Shown here: one piece after another, positions 1 to 13,600 of the stretch | Numbering within the stretch: the stretch's first letter is position 1 | Layout of the letters: each line of letters starts with the position of its first letter | Assembly (NCBI RefSeq): GCF_000090795.2 | Contig: NW_003546244.1 | Coordinates: 800,955 to 859,584, forward strand | Reading direction: 5' to 3' | DNA length: 58,630 bases | Source of the DNA: Amphimedon queenslandica | Lineage: Eukaryota; Porifera; Demospongiae; Haplosclerida; Niphatidae | Position numbers and translations under genes: made by a program | The notes under the pieces: model-generated | Databases searched by the model: none | What the model was told of the DNA's origin: nothing | The model's input: the letters and a program-made list of their open reading frames with translations, nothing else

Positions 1-1959
1 CTTTGAAACGGTAACTGTAATGAGAGACAAGAGTGAGGAAGGAAAAGAGAAGAGATGAAAAAATTGAGGAAAAGAGGGTTAAGAATATTAAAGACTTTTC
101 TTAGGTCACATACATGCTCCAAGGATCATTCATGCATGAAGACTTTTGTGGACACAAAGGAACCATAAACCCAGGAGATCTACAGGTTTGTGATTGTTAG
201 CTTTATCATCCTATAAATCTCTTCCATTGTTTAGTGGATGACTGCTGGTCGGGGTATAGTGCATTCTGAAATGCCAGCTGGTGATGGAGATAATGTGGGA
301 CTACAACTGTGGATAAATTTAAAGAAAAAAGATAAAGTAAAGTCATCCAGTGTGTGTGTGTGTGTGTATGCATTGTTTATCCTTTCTGTCTCTCTAGATG
401 GTTGAGCCACGCTATCAAGAATTATTAAATAAAGACATACCATCTGTCAGTAAAGACGGAGTTCATGTAACAGTAATTGCAGGAGATTCACTCGGAGCTA
501 GTGTAAGATTTCAATATCAGTGTCAGTATCAATATCTATAGCATTATGAATGTTTTTTGTTCTTTTTTAGTCTCCTGTCCGTACATTAACTCCAACTGTT
601 TATCTTGATTTTAAGATAGACAAAGGAAGTCATCTTTCCCAGCCTGTTACTGAAGGTATAGTGGTACATTTACTTTGATATTGAAATTTAAAAATTTTAA
701 GGGTAGGGGCACTACGGGGCAGTAAAGCAATTGCCTCCCTTCCCTTAGCCCTTCTTGAGGCCAACTTTTTGAGCAACTAGTGAATGTGTACTTTTGATCA
801 GACTCAGCTCAAGCTACTATTGTAGTAATTGTACGTAACATAAGAACATGTATATGCATCAGAAAATGTACTAAAAATCTAGAATTCCCTTAATTTCAGT
901 TTCTGATTAAATTTGGCCAAATCTCATGTATAAAGACTAAAAATTGGCCCATTTTTAAAAATGGCCATAACTTGAAAAATATTTGTCAGAATCAGCCCAG
1001 ACTTTCTACATAGCATAATGACATTGATGTGTATCAAAAAATGTAATAAAAATTTGGGGTCATTTTGGAGCCATTTTTTGGAAAAAACCATGGGCTATAG
1101 TACAGGGTATTTTTCAGAAATTGGCCCATTTTAAAAAATTGCCATAATTTGAAAAATATTTGTCAGAATCAGCTGAAACTTTCTACATAGCATAAGGACA
1201 TTGATATGTATCAAAAAATGTAATAAAAATTTGGTGTGATTTTTGAGCCATTTTTCAGAAAAAACCATGGGCTATAGTACAGGGTATTTTTCAGAAATTG
1301 GCCCATTTTTTAAAAATGGCCATAACTTGAAAAATATTTGTCAGAATCAGTTCAAACTTTCTAGATAGCATAAGGATATCAATATGCATCAAAAAATGTA
1401 ATAAAAATTGAGAATTTTTTCATATTTATTTTTGACAAAATACCATGTATAAAAAGCATGGATTACTCTTACTATCACATTCTCTTTTAAGGTTGGAATG
1501 GTTTCATATATGTATTGAAAGGTCGAGGATATTTTGGTGGGAAGACAGCAACCGGATCTGATGACTGGATGGAGAGTACACCCCACCACACACTAGTATT
1601 GGGCCCTGGGGATCACATTAATGTGAAAAATGAAGTACATATAAAATTATTTTAATTCTTAATTTATAATTAAACTCCATTAGGATGATGAACAGCTTCA
1701 TTTTGTTCTGATAGCGGGAGAGCCTGTCAAAGAGAAAGTTGTACAGCATGGTAGGATGGATGATAATAATAGATTCTGCTAAAATTAAAAATTCTACGAT
1801 GCCTAATTAATTTATTTATTTGTGTGGCCTATAATTGTAGGTCCGTTTGTGATGAACAGTGAAGCTGAGATATATCAAACATTTGAAGACTTTTCTCAAG
1901 GAAAGAATGGATTTGAGAGAGCACCTGGTTGGAAATCAGAGATTGGTATCAGATCATAA
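1..1959 (+). CDS. PIR: Pirin (cupin-fold nuclear/dioxygenase-like protein), 5' truncated by window edge
   Basis: Exons read 1-10, 105-185, 235-336, 398-502, 571-655, 1492-1634, 1684-1750 and 1841-1959 (stop TAA 1957-1959), all with GT-AG borders and a continuous frame. The product has pirin landmarks: HEDFCGHKGTINPGDLQ followed by WMTAGRGIVHSEMP, then LQLWINL, the second cupin half with GWNGFIYVLKGRG, HFVLIAGEP and the C-terminal HGPFVMNSEAEIYQTFEDF. In human pirin two metal ligands lie in the HxE of the GRG-I-x-HSEMP segment, and that HSE is kept here; the upstream HPH ligand pair should be just outside the window. Pirin is an iron-binding bicupin linked to NF-kappaB coregulation in mammals and quercetinase activity in bacteria; which role applies here is unknown. 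Intron 656-1491 carries a tandem repeat array. Confidence 0.93.
690..1440. repeat. Intronic ~178-bp tandem repeat array (pirin intron)
   Basis: About three head-to-tail monomers. The marker 'ggccataactt' recurs near 963, 1140 and 1318, a period of about 178 bp. Each monomer has an 'aatcagc...aactttctacatagcata' block, 'atgtatcaaaaaatgtaata', and 'ccatgggctatagtacaggg'. Related arrays are found near 16.2, 25.2, 37.6, 47.7, 52.4 and 56.7 kb. Confidence 0.85.
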
Positions 1960-2337
1960 TCATTGCCTCAACTTTATCATAATAGCTATAATACTCATAC
2001 ATGTTAATGCTGTAGCCACTGGACCATTCATTGTTCTACTAGTTAGATATAATGTCTTGTGTTTTATCATTTCTTTTAACACACTTTTAGCATAAATGGT
2101 TAATAAGCAGTTTTAAATGTCATTGCACTATTATTATACTAAGTGATGAAGGACAGCTCACCCTATCAGTCATTGTTACAAGTGTCCTCCCAATAGTTCA
2201 AAGGAAAGGTATTAGGTTTATGTCCATTGTACACTCAGCTATCTAAAAGCTAGCTGTTATCCAACATTTTAAGCAAAATGAATTTAATTAACAGGACTAG
2301 GACACGCCCCAGGCAATTCATACATAGTGCATGCTAC
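1960..2337. other. Intergenic spacer between pirin and the SRCR receptor
   Basis: No convincing coding sequence. It must hold the pirin 3' UTR and the promoter/5' UTR of the next gene. A CACGCCCC motif lies near 2293-2300, about 40 bp upstream of the SRCR start codon and similar to Sp/KLF-type sites; no clear TATA box was seen. Confidence 0.5.
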
Positions 2338-5300
2338 ATGGCGTCTGCAATTTTATTATTATCATATTTCTTCTGGCTCGCAGGTAAGGCAGAGTATTAT
2401 CTGACTATGTAGACCATACAAAACTATATTTTATAGAAGTAGGTAACTGTAATGACAACTGTCAGTATGGGGCACTAAGATTGGTGAATGGAAGTGCTTC
2501 TTATCAAGGAAGGCTGGAGATATGCATTGACTCTGTATGGGGAAGTATATGTGGTGGTGCTTTTGATGCTTTGGATGCTAGAGTTGCTTGCAGACAATTG
2601 GGATATGAAGTGGAGTATGAACAAAGTATATACTTCAAATTTAGAGACTTGCTACAATAGATCTCATAGTACATTATTATTTTCTTTTTAATAGCTGTAA
2701 GTGTATTGTATGATGCTTATTATCACGAGGGTACAGGTCCAATATGGCTCAGTTATCTTTACTGTACTGGATCTGAGAATTCTTTACTGGATTGTAATAT
2801 GACTCAGGGTATTGGTAATACAAGCTGTTCTCATGCAAATGATGTTAGCATTGTATGTCCAGGTAAGTAATTATAAAGGGTCATAGCTAAAATATAAGAA
2901 CAATGGCCAGCAGCTCAGTATTTTTTGATGAATAAGGGCCTAATAATGTTTACATGTCTGCTGGTAAAATGCAAGACAAGCGTCATAGATGAATATCATT
3001 TCATAGTCACATGAAAGTATTCTCACCTTCTAACAATAGTATTGTTATTTTATATAGCTAACTCATCATGCACATCTGGATCAGTGCGACTCACTGATGG
3101 ACTAATACCAACAGAAGGAACTGTTGAAGTGTGTAATGATGGAGCATGGACTAGTGTCTGTGATAGCAATTGGGGGTATCAAGAGGCATTTGTAGTGTGT
3201 AGACAATTAGGTCTACCAGCAACAGGTAATCCATAGGTAGTAAACACAAAGCCATCATCTTATATAATACTTTTACAGATGCACAAGTTGTTTCATATAT
3301 TAATTCATTTGGATATGGACATGGACTTCCAATACTCTATAGTTGGAATTGCTATGGGAATGAATCAAATTTAAATGATTGCTTGAAGTCAACAGTTTCA
3401 AATTGCTTTAACACCAATTATGGTTTGTACAGAATTTCTGGTGTTAGATGTCAAGGAAACATTGTACCAACTTCAGGTATAAATTATTATTATCATTATT
3501 TATTATTACATTATTTTAATACTCATACTAGGTAGTTGTACAAATGGAGACATGCGTTTGGTTGATCCCAATGGTCCTAATTTAATAGAAGGAAGAGTAG
3601 AATATTGTAGCAACGAAGTATGGAGTACTATCTGTAGATATGGATTTAATACTCCAGATGCTCATGTAGTCTGCAGAAAACTTGGATACCAACATCCACG
3701 TATGCATGCATGCTGCCAAAATTATTTCATTAATAATAACCTCATATCAATCAGGTGCTTTGGTTTTTTCTACGGCGTATTTTGGTCCAGGATCTGGTCC
3801 TATCACACATATATATTTAAATTGCATTGGAAATGAGTCTCGCTTAGAAGATTGTTCTCTTAATAGTGCAAATGTAGCCTTTTCTCAATCTCACACGAAT
3901 GATGTTGGCGTGAAGTGTTTAGAAAGAGGTGGTTTATTTTAGCATTATTATTATGTTTTATAACTTATTTTAATTTTACAGTATTAACTGACTGTATTAA
4001 TGGTGATGTCAGACTAGTAAATGGTACTACGCCAGATGAAGGAAGAGTGGAAGTTTGCATCAATGGAGAATGGGGAACTGTTTGTAGCACATACTTTGAT
4101 GAAAGAGAAATTGGTATTGTTTGTAGTCAACTTGGTTATGATGGACAAGGTAAAATTATTATTGGTAAAATTAGTTGCCGTATAGCTCCAAATTTTCATC
4201 AGTCAAAATTTTCATCAAATTTGTCAGGCACTTTTGCTTGACGAAATTTTTAACTGACGAAATTTTTGTTCCACGTGGGTAGTATGCGGATTAATAACAA
4301 AAATGACGAAAATTTTATTGACGAAAATTAATTTTAGCAAGAAATTGAGATTTTGACGAAATTTTTGACTGACGAAAATTAGGAGCTATACGGTACCTTT
4401 TTGTTTTTTATAGAAGGATTGATATTTCAATATTCTGAGTTTGGTGGAGGAAATCTTGAACAACTTATAGGACATGTTTATTGTACTGGATCAGAGGCTA
4501 ATCTAACAGAATGCACAATTTATCCTGGTTTTTCATGCAGTTATAGGAGTACTGTTGGCATTAAATGTTACAGTAAGGCTACATACTGTTATCATAAAAA
4601 TAATACAGAGATATTTGCAACTAGACAGGAACTGTACACATGGCAAAATAAGGTTAATTGGAGGTGATTCTAACAATGAAGGTGATTTTCAAATATGTTA
4701 CGACGGAGTGTGGGTTTATGTTTGCAATTACATTAATTTCCTTTACAACTATCCTCCACCTGATGAAAATGTTATATGTAGACAACTAGGATATCTTGAT
4801 AATAATTGTAAGTTTTGAAAAATGAGTGATTGTTTTGAAGAAATACTATAATAGGGAATTCATACTTCCTATATTCCTTTGGTGAAGATGGACCAATAGT
4901 GCTTGATAAATTCCTATGTAATGGAAATGAGCTCTCGCTGACTCAATGTTCTAATAAAAGTGCTTCTGGCAACTGTTATACTTTACAGACATATGGATAT
5001 TTATGTTCAAGTGAGAAAATTAATTGAGCAGTTTGTGTAATAAGATATTTCAATAGTTGTTGTTAACTGCAGTGCTGGAATGACTACCTTAGGAGGAGAT
5101 AATGAAGGAAGAGTAGAGATATGTACTGATGGTATATGGACGACAATTGATGCAAGATACTGGAATTATAATAATGCTAAAGTTGTTTGCAGGCAATTAG
5201 GATATTATGATACTTGTAAGTATAACATTATATCATCTATTGTATGTGATCTATTGTAGGGTCTGTTGCAATTACTGATACTAACTGGAGTGGTAAGAAT

Positions 5301-7938
5301 GAAAGAGTTGGTTATACATACGAATGTAATGGTACTGAGAGTAACCTAGAAAATTGTTCAAAATCTCTACCTTCAATTAACGCAGACTCATGGTATTATG
5401 TGATACGAGGTGGTATAGAATGTCAGCACAATGCTAGTGAAAGTAAGGTGGTTATGATTCAGTGTCATCATGGCTGTAATTAATTTAGATGCTTGCAATA
5501 CAGAAGGATCAATACGGTTATCTAATGGTGGTGATTCAAGAGAAGGTAGAGTTGAGATATGTCTCAATGGATACTGGGGTACAGTGTGTAGTACTGGATG
5601 GGATGAAAGAGATGCTCTAGTAGCATGTACACAGGCTGGGCATCATACATTGAGTAAGTTAATAGTCTCATTCATGATGATTAATTATTTGATGTGTGTA
5701 GGAGCAATACCAGTGACTAATGGATACTTTGGAAGAGGGACTGGACCAGTTCACATGACAGGAGTTGATTGTACTGGCAATGAAGAGAGTCTTACTCGGT
5801 GTTCTTATGTTAATGGTATAGGAGCAACCAACTGTTATCATGCTAAAGATGTTGGAGTTATGTGTAAAGGTACTTCAATATTAATAATTATGCCTATATT
5901 AGTATGTACAATACACACAGAGTCTCCTATTCGCTACAGTGTGACCATTGATACTGATACTGATGCTGTTTCTATTGGGAGTAGAGTAGTACTTACCTGT
6001 AATGTATCTCCTGCTCCTCCTGTTAACAGTACCTATCACTGGAGAAGGACTGTATCAGGAACATCTTCATTCACACAATACAGAGATACAGATCCTAATG
6101 TCACACTAACTATAAATGCAGGACATACAACTCACGGGAACTATTACTGCATAGTGAAATACAATGGAGCAGTGATAGGAATGGGACATACTGTAATATC
6201 TGTCAAAGGTATGCTGACCTTATTAATTTTACATAAACAACTATCCATTTAAAAATTGGCCAAAGGCTTTTGTTGGATAATGTAAAATGTTTAAGCCAGT
6301 AGTTCTTGAGTTATGAGCATTCAAAGAAGCATTCTGATTTTGGCCGAAGATCATTATAAATGAATTTTTGATTTCTCAATTTTACATACTAAGTTTGACT
6401 TCATCAAAATTTGCTTTTCATTTTCATGATTGTGTACATGCATAACAACTTATAGTAATTTCTACATGCATAATAATTGTAGGGTTATTGCAGTCTTCTG
6501 ATACCAGTATTCAGTTGAATAGTGAGAATGGCTTTGTTGGTACCTTGACAGTGAACATAACAGACACTACTATAACTGAATATCTTCTTGAACTCAACTG
6601 GTATTATAATGGTAGTAAGATATCAAATTCCAGCAAGCACCTCATTAACAATGGTAACAAGACACTTGTCATCAATAATATTACTGATGAAGACATTGGA
6701 GAATATTCTGTTAGATTTGACTTACTAAGGTTGTATCATTATAACAAAGACTGTCAAAACAAGATACTGCAATTACTACGTGGTTATCCTGTGTTGAGCC
6801 CATTAAGTTTCATTATGGTGCCTAATGGTAGGATATTATTTCTGCCATTATTGTTTTAAGTTGTATTTTATAGGAATTTACGTTAATGAAGACAGCACTC
6901 CTAATTTCTTGAAAGGTTTTGTTGTTTTTAACAATGAATCTCCTCAAATAGCATTGACCAGTGATAATAATGAAGGAAGTGTGTCATTGTATCACAATGG
7001 TATTTTATTGCTCTCTAATGGTACCTATAATTACACTATCATTCATCCTTCAATTACTGATTCTGGATACTATGAGTTTCAATTTGCTCTTGATTCGTCA
7101 TCAGTACTTTCTTCATTAAATTGTCCTAGTTCATATCAAAGCTTCCTTGATTCATCCAGTTATTTGGGACTAACTGATATATTTCTTGATGCTGATGTAC
7201 AGAGGCTAGAGTATTATGGTTAGTCTTCATTGTTATTGTGTTTTATGTTTCTTTTTGCTTTTCAGAGTCTCCATTTGTTAGTTTTAATGCTAGTCAAACC
7301 AGTTTTATGCAGGAATACAATGTTCAGCTGTCATGCTCTGTCAGTGGTGGGTATCCTAGGCCTCTCTATCATGATATTACTTTGATTAAGAATGGAGTGG
7401 CTATTGCTAATAGTACAGAATCAGAACTAGTTTACAATACTTCTGGTAGCTCTAAGTATGGTCTTTATCAGTGTGCAGTTGATACTACAGCTCAGTATAT
7501 TAAAAAAGAAATCTTGTTGGAAGAGAAATGTGAGTAGTCTATGTTGTATAATTTTTTACTGAAATAATTAACTTTTGCAGTTCAATTTACTGTTAGCCTA
7601 AATGTTAATGATTGCAATAAATGGGATGTAAGTTTTGTAATTGTCTTGTGAATTAATATCTACTATTATATAGGATGTTTTGATATTTGAAAATGCTTTA
7701 AGAAACCGAACAAAACATTCCTGCATGTGTTCAGTCAAATATATGAAGTTTACTGATTCTGACATCTTTTGTTTTGATGAAAGGGCTAAACTTAACTTTT
7801 CTTCAACCGTGATATATGCAGCAATAGATGGATCACAAACTGCTTCAGACTTGGTATCAATCCTATTTAATGACTTTGAGACTAATAAGTTGTTATGGAT
7901 AAACAATGTGACAGCACTTTCTATTGCCTCACCTTTAA

Positions 7939-7978
<40 letters not shown>

Positions 7979-8327
7979 CGACAATGACAATGATGATGGT
8001 AGCAGTAATGGTAATAATTTTACTTCATTGATATGGTTGTTTGCAGCAGGTTTTGTAGCTTCCTTTATCATATTTATCATATTCATTGCAATGTAAGTCT
8101 TAAAATTTTATTATTGTCACTTAGGCATTTTTACCTATAGAATATGTGTTTGTATAAAAAAAAAGCAGTACAAGAAATCTGCTGATAGCTATACACTCAG
8201 AGAAGTTGCTAAGGAAGATTGTGATCGTTATGATATTCCTAAGCTGTATGCAGCAACAGAGCTTCCTACAAAAGATAAAACAACACCTAGTTTAGAAGAC
8301 AAATTTTATAAAGAAGCTGAAATGTAA
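2338..8327 (+). CDS. Type I membrane receptor with seven SRCR and four Ig-like domains
   Basis: ATG 2338 opens a short exon (2338-2383) encoding a signal peptide (MASAILLLSYFFWLA). Fourteen following exons (2437 to 5869) form seven SRCR domains, each split over two exons by a phase-1 intron; signatures such as GRVEVCINGEWGTVC, ACRQLGY and GNESRLEDC recur. Four Ig-like modules follow at about 5921-6208, 6483-6826, 6873-7219 and 7266-7530; the first and last keep a clear Cys pair and the middle two are weaker. A juxtamembrane region carries 14 consecutive Asp residues, then a transmembrane helix (about 8016-8094) and a roughly 60-residue cytoplasmic tail (YKKSADSYTLREV...) with several tyrosines, ending at TAA 8325-8327. 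SRCR proteins act in pattern recognition and adhesion; sponge SRCR-Ig receptors have been proposed to work in aggregation or immunity. The ligand is unknown. Exon borders in the Ig part are less certain. Confidence 0.88.
4178..4393. mobile_element. MITE-like element in SRCR intron
   Basis: About 216 bp inside the intron splitting the fourth SRCR domain. The left end CCGTATAGCTCCAAATTTTC and the inverse complement of the right end CCGTATAGCTCCTAATTTTC match nearly perfectly and continue for about 35 bp as inverted repeats. The interior repeats 'tgacgaaaatt'-type words. No ORF. Termini resemble those of the elements at 33307-33521 and 38508-38704. Confidence 0.75.
7941..7982 (+). repeat. GAT/GAC trinucleotide microsatellite encoding poly-Asp
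   Basis: Twelve GAT and two GAC codons in a row give 14 aspartates just before the transmembrane helix of the SRCR receptor, followed by NDNDDG. The repeat is in frame, so length changes would alter the acidic stalk without a frameshift. Confidence 0.95.
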
Positions 8328-8656
8328 CCCTATAATAATAAAACATTGCCAATGGGGCTTATTTTTATTGTCATGTCATTATTTAATTTAAAAATAGAAA
8401 AGTATTGGGCGTGGTTATTGTATACTCATGAATAATAATTAGCTTGTTTCTACAGACACGCCCTTCCTCTGGATTGCAAGTGTAAAATAAACACATCAGA
8501 GCGTCCTAGGAGATCAAGATACAAGTTTGTGTTTACTGAGCTCCTCCCTGCAATATAATCCAGAAGTACAATCTCACTCTAGTCTTACTTCTTTCACAAT
8601 TGAGTCAGGACTATTCTCCGATAATAACTGCAAACCAGTTACTTGTCACTATTTTA
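8328..8656. promoter_or_regulatory. SRCR 3' region and FAM13 promoter region
   Basis: An AATAAA at 8337-8342 follows the SRCR stop by about 10 bp and is a plausible polyadenylation signal. GGGCGTGG (8407-8414) and ACACGCCC (about 8457-8464) form an inverted pair of Sp/KLF-like GC boxes about 50 bp apart. No TATA box seen. Confidence 0.45.
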
Positions 8657-10573
8657 ATGGCTGGGAAACCTGGGAAGCTTATTAAATCAAAATCTCAAGA
8701 GGTACAATACTAGGGTGACAGTTTTTTTAGTCTTTGTGCTTTAAGTAATATTCTTTGTTTAATATTTATAATAAGACACAGCATTGTAATGTTTAATTAT
8801 CTGATTTGTTATTTAAAAGATGCAGCCCACATCATTCTTCAATGATCTAGTTTTGTAAACTACTCCCTCTCTCTCTCTCTTTCAGTTGCTGGACTTGCCA
8901 TCAAGCTCAAATGGGTTGGCCTCAAAAATGAAGAAAGTATTTCAAAGCTCTCCAACTCCAAAGAAGAAACCAAGAGCCCAATCTTTAAACAATGCCAGTA
9001 TGTTGAGATCAAGTATGGTTGATTATCCACTGCTTTATCATGTAGGTAAAGTGTTTGGTGTGCCATTGAAACAGTTACTGGATCAACCTGCACAAAGTGA
9101 ATCGCGGAAAATCTCACTGCCAGCTAAACATTTCTCAGCCAGTAATGGGCCACATGCTATACCACCTGTGGTGGTAAAGATTGTTAATCACATTGAGAAA
9201 CATGGTATGGATAATGCATCCATCATGTCCTGATTGTTCTCTCTAAGAAAGCACACATGTGCATTATGATAGTCTTAAACTGATCAATGCAATCTCTTGT
9301 TAGGATTGGATCAAGAAGGTCTGTATAGGATCAATGGTAATAGCAAGCTTGTGGAGAAGTTAAGGATCCGTTTTGATAATGATGGAGATGTTGATTTGAC
9401 TGATGTTGAAATATACTCGATTGGAAGTCTCCTGAAATTGTTTCTGGTAATTAATGTAGCTAATTTGTATGAGGCATTCAATATTGAAACTATTAGTTAT
9501 ATCACAATCACTTTAAACTAACTAAATATAATATTATCAAACAAAATATTTTCGTTTTTGTACTGGTCAGACTTGTTTGCTGTATAGTAATTTTGTCATC
9601 ATATTTGACTGACAATAATAATTATTGTTTACATTATGCTTCCCTTGCTAGTAATGATATTATGTATTGTGACATTATTCTCACTGTTTTTTTGTAGAGG
9701 CAACTGCCAGACCCATTAGTCCCTGATCCTGTTGTTGATTGTGTTGTAAAGCTACAAGAGAGTAAGTCATATTAATACATACTAATTTTTTGGAATGATG
9801 CACTCTAAGAACAAAGAATGCTATCATTTAGCCCAATTAATTTACCATCATCTAAACTGATTTATAGCTATAACTGGGTCCTACACACCTGTGGAGATTA
9901 AGAAAGTCAAAGACATATTAACTGCTCTACCAAAGGATCATTACCGGCTTTTGAAGTATCTTTGTGCTCATCTTTCACTTGTTGCAGAACACACTGGTAA
10001 ACATGTTGTGTAATATTTCTAATGCATTATTTATAAACACAAATACTGTTCATGTAGGAAGCAATAAGATGACTGCAGTATCGCTATCGATTGTATTTGG
10101 CCCAAACATATTCAGGTGGACTATAGCCTGTGTGCATGATGTGTGTATTGTGTGTTTAGCTTATCATGAAAGTATTTATCAAACAATCCTTATTCAATGC
10201 AGCACAATTGACTAATCCTCTAATGTACAGGTGTGGGGATCAACTTAGCGATATCAAGAGACAGGGATACGCTAATTCTGCTTTTGCTCAAATGATACTC
10301 CACTACAGAATCATATTTGATGAGAAAGTGCATGTACATGTAAGCACACTTTGATTACACTGATAAACAGCATATAGTGATAGTGTATGTACATGTAAAA
10401 GTTTATGTTGATGTTTTCTTCAGGAAGAGAACAATCTGAGGGCAATCAGTGAATCATCTGATGATGTATTCCTTCCCTCAGACTCAAGAAAGAAAAAGAA
10501 ACCTGAACTCCCTCAACCTTATCATGTTCATAAGAACGCTAAAGTATAAGATATCACTAACAAACTTAACTTT

Positions 10574-10624
<51 letters not shown>

Positions 10625-13600
10625 CTTTTTCTTGTACTTCAATTTTGTCCTTTTTTTCTTCTCTAGACAAACCTCACTTTCTCTCTGTCTTGTCCTAGCA
10701 GTCCTAATCATGAGACAAGTCTTGATTCTGACATACACGTATACGAGACAGTAGCACGAGTACCACTAAATGACACAAACAATGATGAATCTGTCTCACC
10801 CCATGAAAGAAGTATTGACGAAGCTATTGAGGAAGCTGAGAACCATGAAGAAAAGACAAGAAAGAGAGCACAGTAAGTCGATGCTTTCTATCATTATACA
10901 TGTACATTGGATTGTTCTTGTGTACACTGCAGGTCAGAATCAATTGCTGTGGCTAGTAAAAGTAAATCATTAAGGTAATCTATTATACACATACACATAC
11001 ATGTACATTGCACATACTGTGAATTATAATTTGGTACTTTATAGTGATGACATACTAATAAGTAGAGTACCCTCTCCTCTCTCATGGAACTCTAAGAGCA
11101 GGTAAAGAATTATAAATTCTCTGAATAATAATAACTGCATGTGTAGTATGGGGACCAGTCCACCAACCTCACCTAATGTAACCCCACGGACATCACAGTA
11201 ATGTCACACAAGACCACACTTTGTTAATATAATGCACTCTTTATTTATAGAGCGTACAATACGCTTATTGGTGACAGCATTCAAGATCATTTGTTCCAAT
11301 CGCCTGAGACTTCCTCCCCTCCTCCTCCTCTTCTTGTCACAACTAATGCTCTTATTCCACCTTCATCTTCTGAAGATACAACCACAACCACCACCAGCAG
11401 TAACAGTGCCGATATGTTATACAAGGCAATACCGACGTCATCTGAAGGTACAACAGATACAGCTGTTAGCAGTGAGAGTGTGGTGCAGATGAGAGAGGAG
11501 CCTGGTTTCACGAGACGAAAGAAGTCAGTTAGGAACAGGAAGAGTGCTGTGTTTAGTAGTGATAGAGACCCTGACAATACAATACAACTGGTCACTGTTA
11601 AAGGAAAGGAAGAAGAAGGAGTTGACACAGAAGAAAAAGAAAAAGAAACTACTTTTGATAATGGAAAAACTACTGTAGAAGGGTCTTTTAATATAAAGAG
11701 TATCAGGGATAGCTTTGAAAAGAAAGGATTACTCTATCAGGTATGGTGGACACGCTGCTATAATGTTTATATGCACTTCACTGTAGTTTGGAGCTGCTCC
11801 AGCTCGACATAGTAAAGATGATGATCATGTTTCAGTGAAGGAAGAGGCCAAAGAGAAGCCTCCGCCACCTAAAGTGCCGGAGAAACCCAAAATAGGGAGA
11901 CAGGCTCTGGGCTCATACACGGCTCATGACTTTGATTATGTGACAAGACAAATTAAAACACTAGATATTCATGTAAGTATAATCACGAGGTATTTCAAGT
12001 ATGCATCAATACTTTAAACAAATAACTCCAGCATGCCTTAATTGCTCAAGCATCCCATACATACACTGTAGCCTCAAGCATCTTGTAAATTTATGAAAAT
12101 TGTCTGTATACCAAATGTATCAAATGTGAATATGAGCTGTCTGCTAGTGCTAATTATTGTCTAATATATCTATTAATTATTTATAGCCAACAAAGCAAAG
12201 AGCAAGAGGCCCTAAAAGAGCAAAACCATCAAGGCAGTCAAGTTCCTTTTTAGTCTCAGAGGATGCAGTCAATGATTCCTATACTAATAAAATATCATCA
12301 ATGGATGTGATTGAGGAAATTAATCTGCCACCTCCTTCCTCTAGCTTAAGCAATGAACCTACCTCAACTGCAAATTATTCAGTACCAGCAATGAGTGATG
12401 TGACACCAGTATCAAGTCATGTAGCACCAGCAATTGGTTCTATATCTGGTATATTGAGTCCAGCTAAAGAAACATTATCTATTAGCCAGTCAACAATACC
12501 AGTTGCCGACCAACCATATTCTACTGTTGCAGTTTCTACCCCACCCAGCCAAACGACTGTTTTTGCAAGTAATATGACTACTAGTCAGCACGTGACTGCC
12601 TCAACTGCTACTGTGACCGTAGTAATGCCTCTGAGTCACACATACACCAGTGCATCCAATAACTTATCAATGCCTTTATTGTTGACTGGGAGTACTAATG
12701 TCATATCACATACAACAGAGCTATCATCATCGCATACTGCAGCTGTAGTATCTACTTCTCCTGTTAGCGGCATAGCGCCTGTTAATGTACACAAGAAACC
12801 AATTGTTCAAAATGGAGAAAAAATTGAACCAAAAGAAAAGGTGACCCCGTTGCTAATACCAGCCGGATGGACGAGTGACTCAAGTCAGATTGAGTCATTA
12901 AATTATGATGAACTAATAATAGAAGCAAGAAGTGAGTCTTTGGTTATTTTTTTACATTTATCAATAAATTTTGTAGGGCTGAGAGATATTTTAAAATCGC
13001 ATGAAAGAGAATTTTTAAAGAAGCATCAACGCAAAGTACATATAATCATAATGCATGCTGGCACATACAGTGCATATGTATAATAATTATTTTTAAATTT
13101 TAGCCAAGAAATGATGAGTATGATCAAGTGACTAAAGAGAAAGCATTACTTACAGCAATAAAGCAAAGAATAAGAAGTAAATGATGACAGTATTGCTTTT
13201 ACTACTTAATGTCATCTATTCTTTTATAGCTCTGAGATCAAATCAAGTCCCACTAAATAAAACATCACTTCCAACAGTACAAGAAAGTATGTAAAGACAT
13301 TTGTGCAGTTCTTTTATAATATATACATATTGTATCTGTGGAATCAGATTATTCTGAGCAGTTTATAAGTCAGTCATCAACAAGACTGGATGATTTTGAT
13401 GAATCGAAAGTTGCCACTAGCTTAAGAAGAAAGGAAACAGTTTCTAAACCAGTTCGAAGACATCAGTCATTAGTAGTTGGGTCATCTCACGGTGCCATTA
13501 CCCAAGAGAACCCTTTATGTTTGATAATGCAAAGTATAACTGCATCACTGGAAGAGAAGAGACGTAAAGCAGGAAGAACTAATGATTTAAAAGTAAGAGC

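Noticed and set aside
690-1440. CRISPR-like or tRNA-like array
   Set aside because: The repeat unit is ~178 bp of tandem sequence without spacers, in eukaryotic introns; no tRNA or rRNA gene was found in the window.
5470-6252. A separate SRCR-Ig gene beginning at ATG 5470
   Set aside because: The ATG lies inside a 46-bp intron (5443-5488); the exon continues the phase-1 series of the upstream SRCR exons.
7598-8086. 162-codon minus-strand ORF with a long Ser run
   Set aside because: It is the antisense of the SRCR receptor's poly-Asp exon; the run is the reverse of the GAT repeat, and the plus-strand exon has splice sites, TM helix and continuity with the receptor.
11287-11628. Minus-strand ORF opposite the FAM13 central region
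   Set aside because: Low-complexity L/V-rich shadow of the Ser/Thr-rich FAM13 exon; no family features or splice signals.
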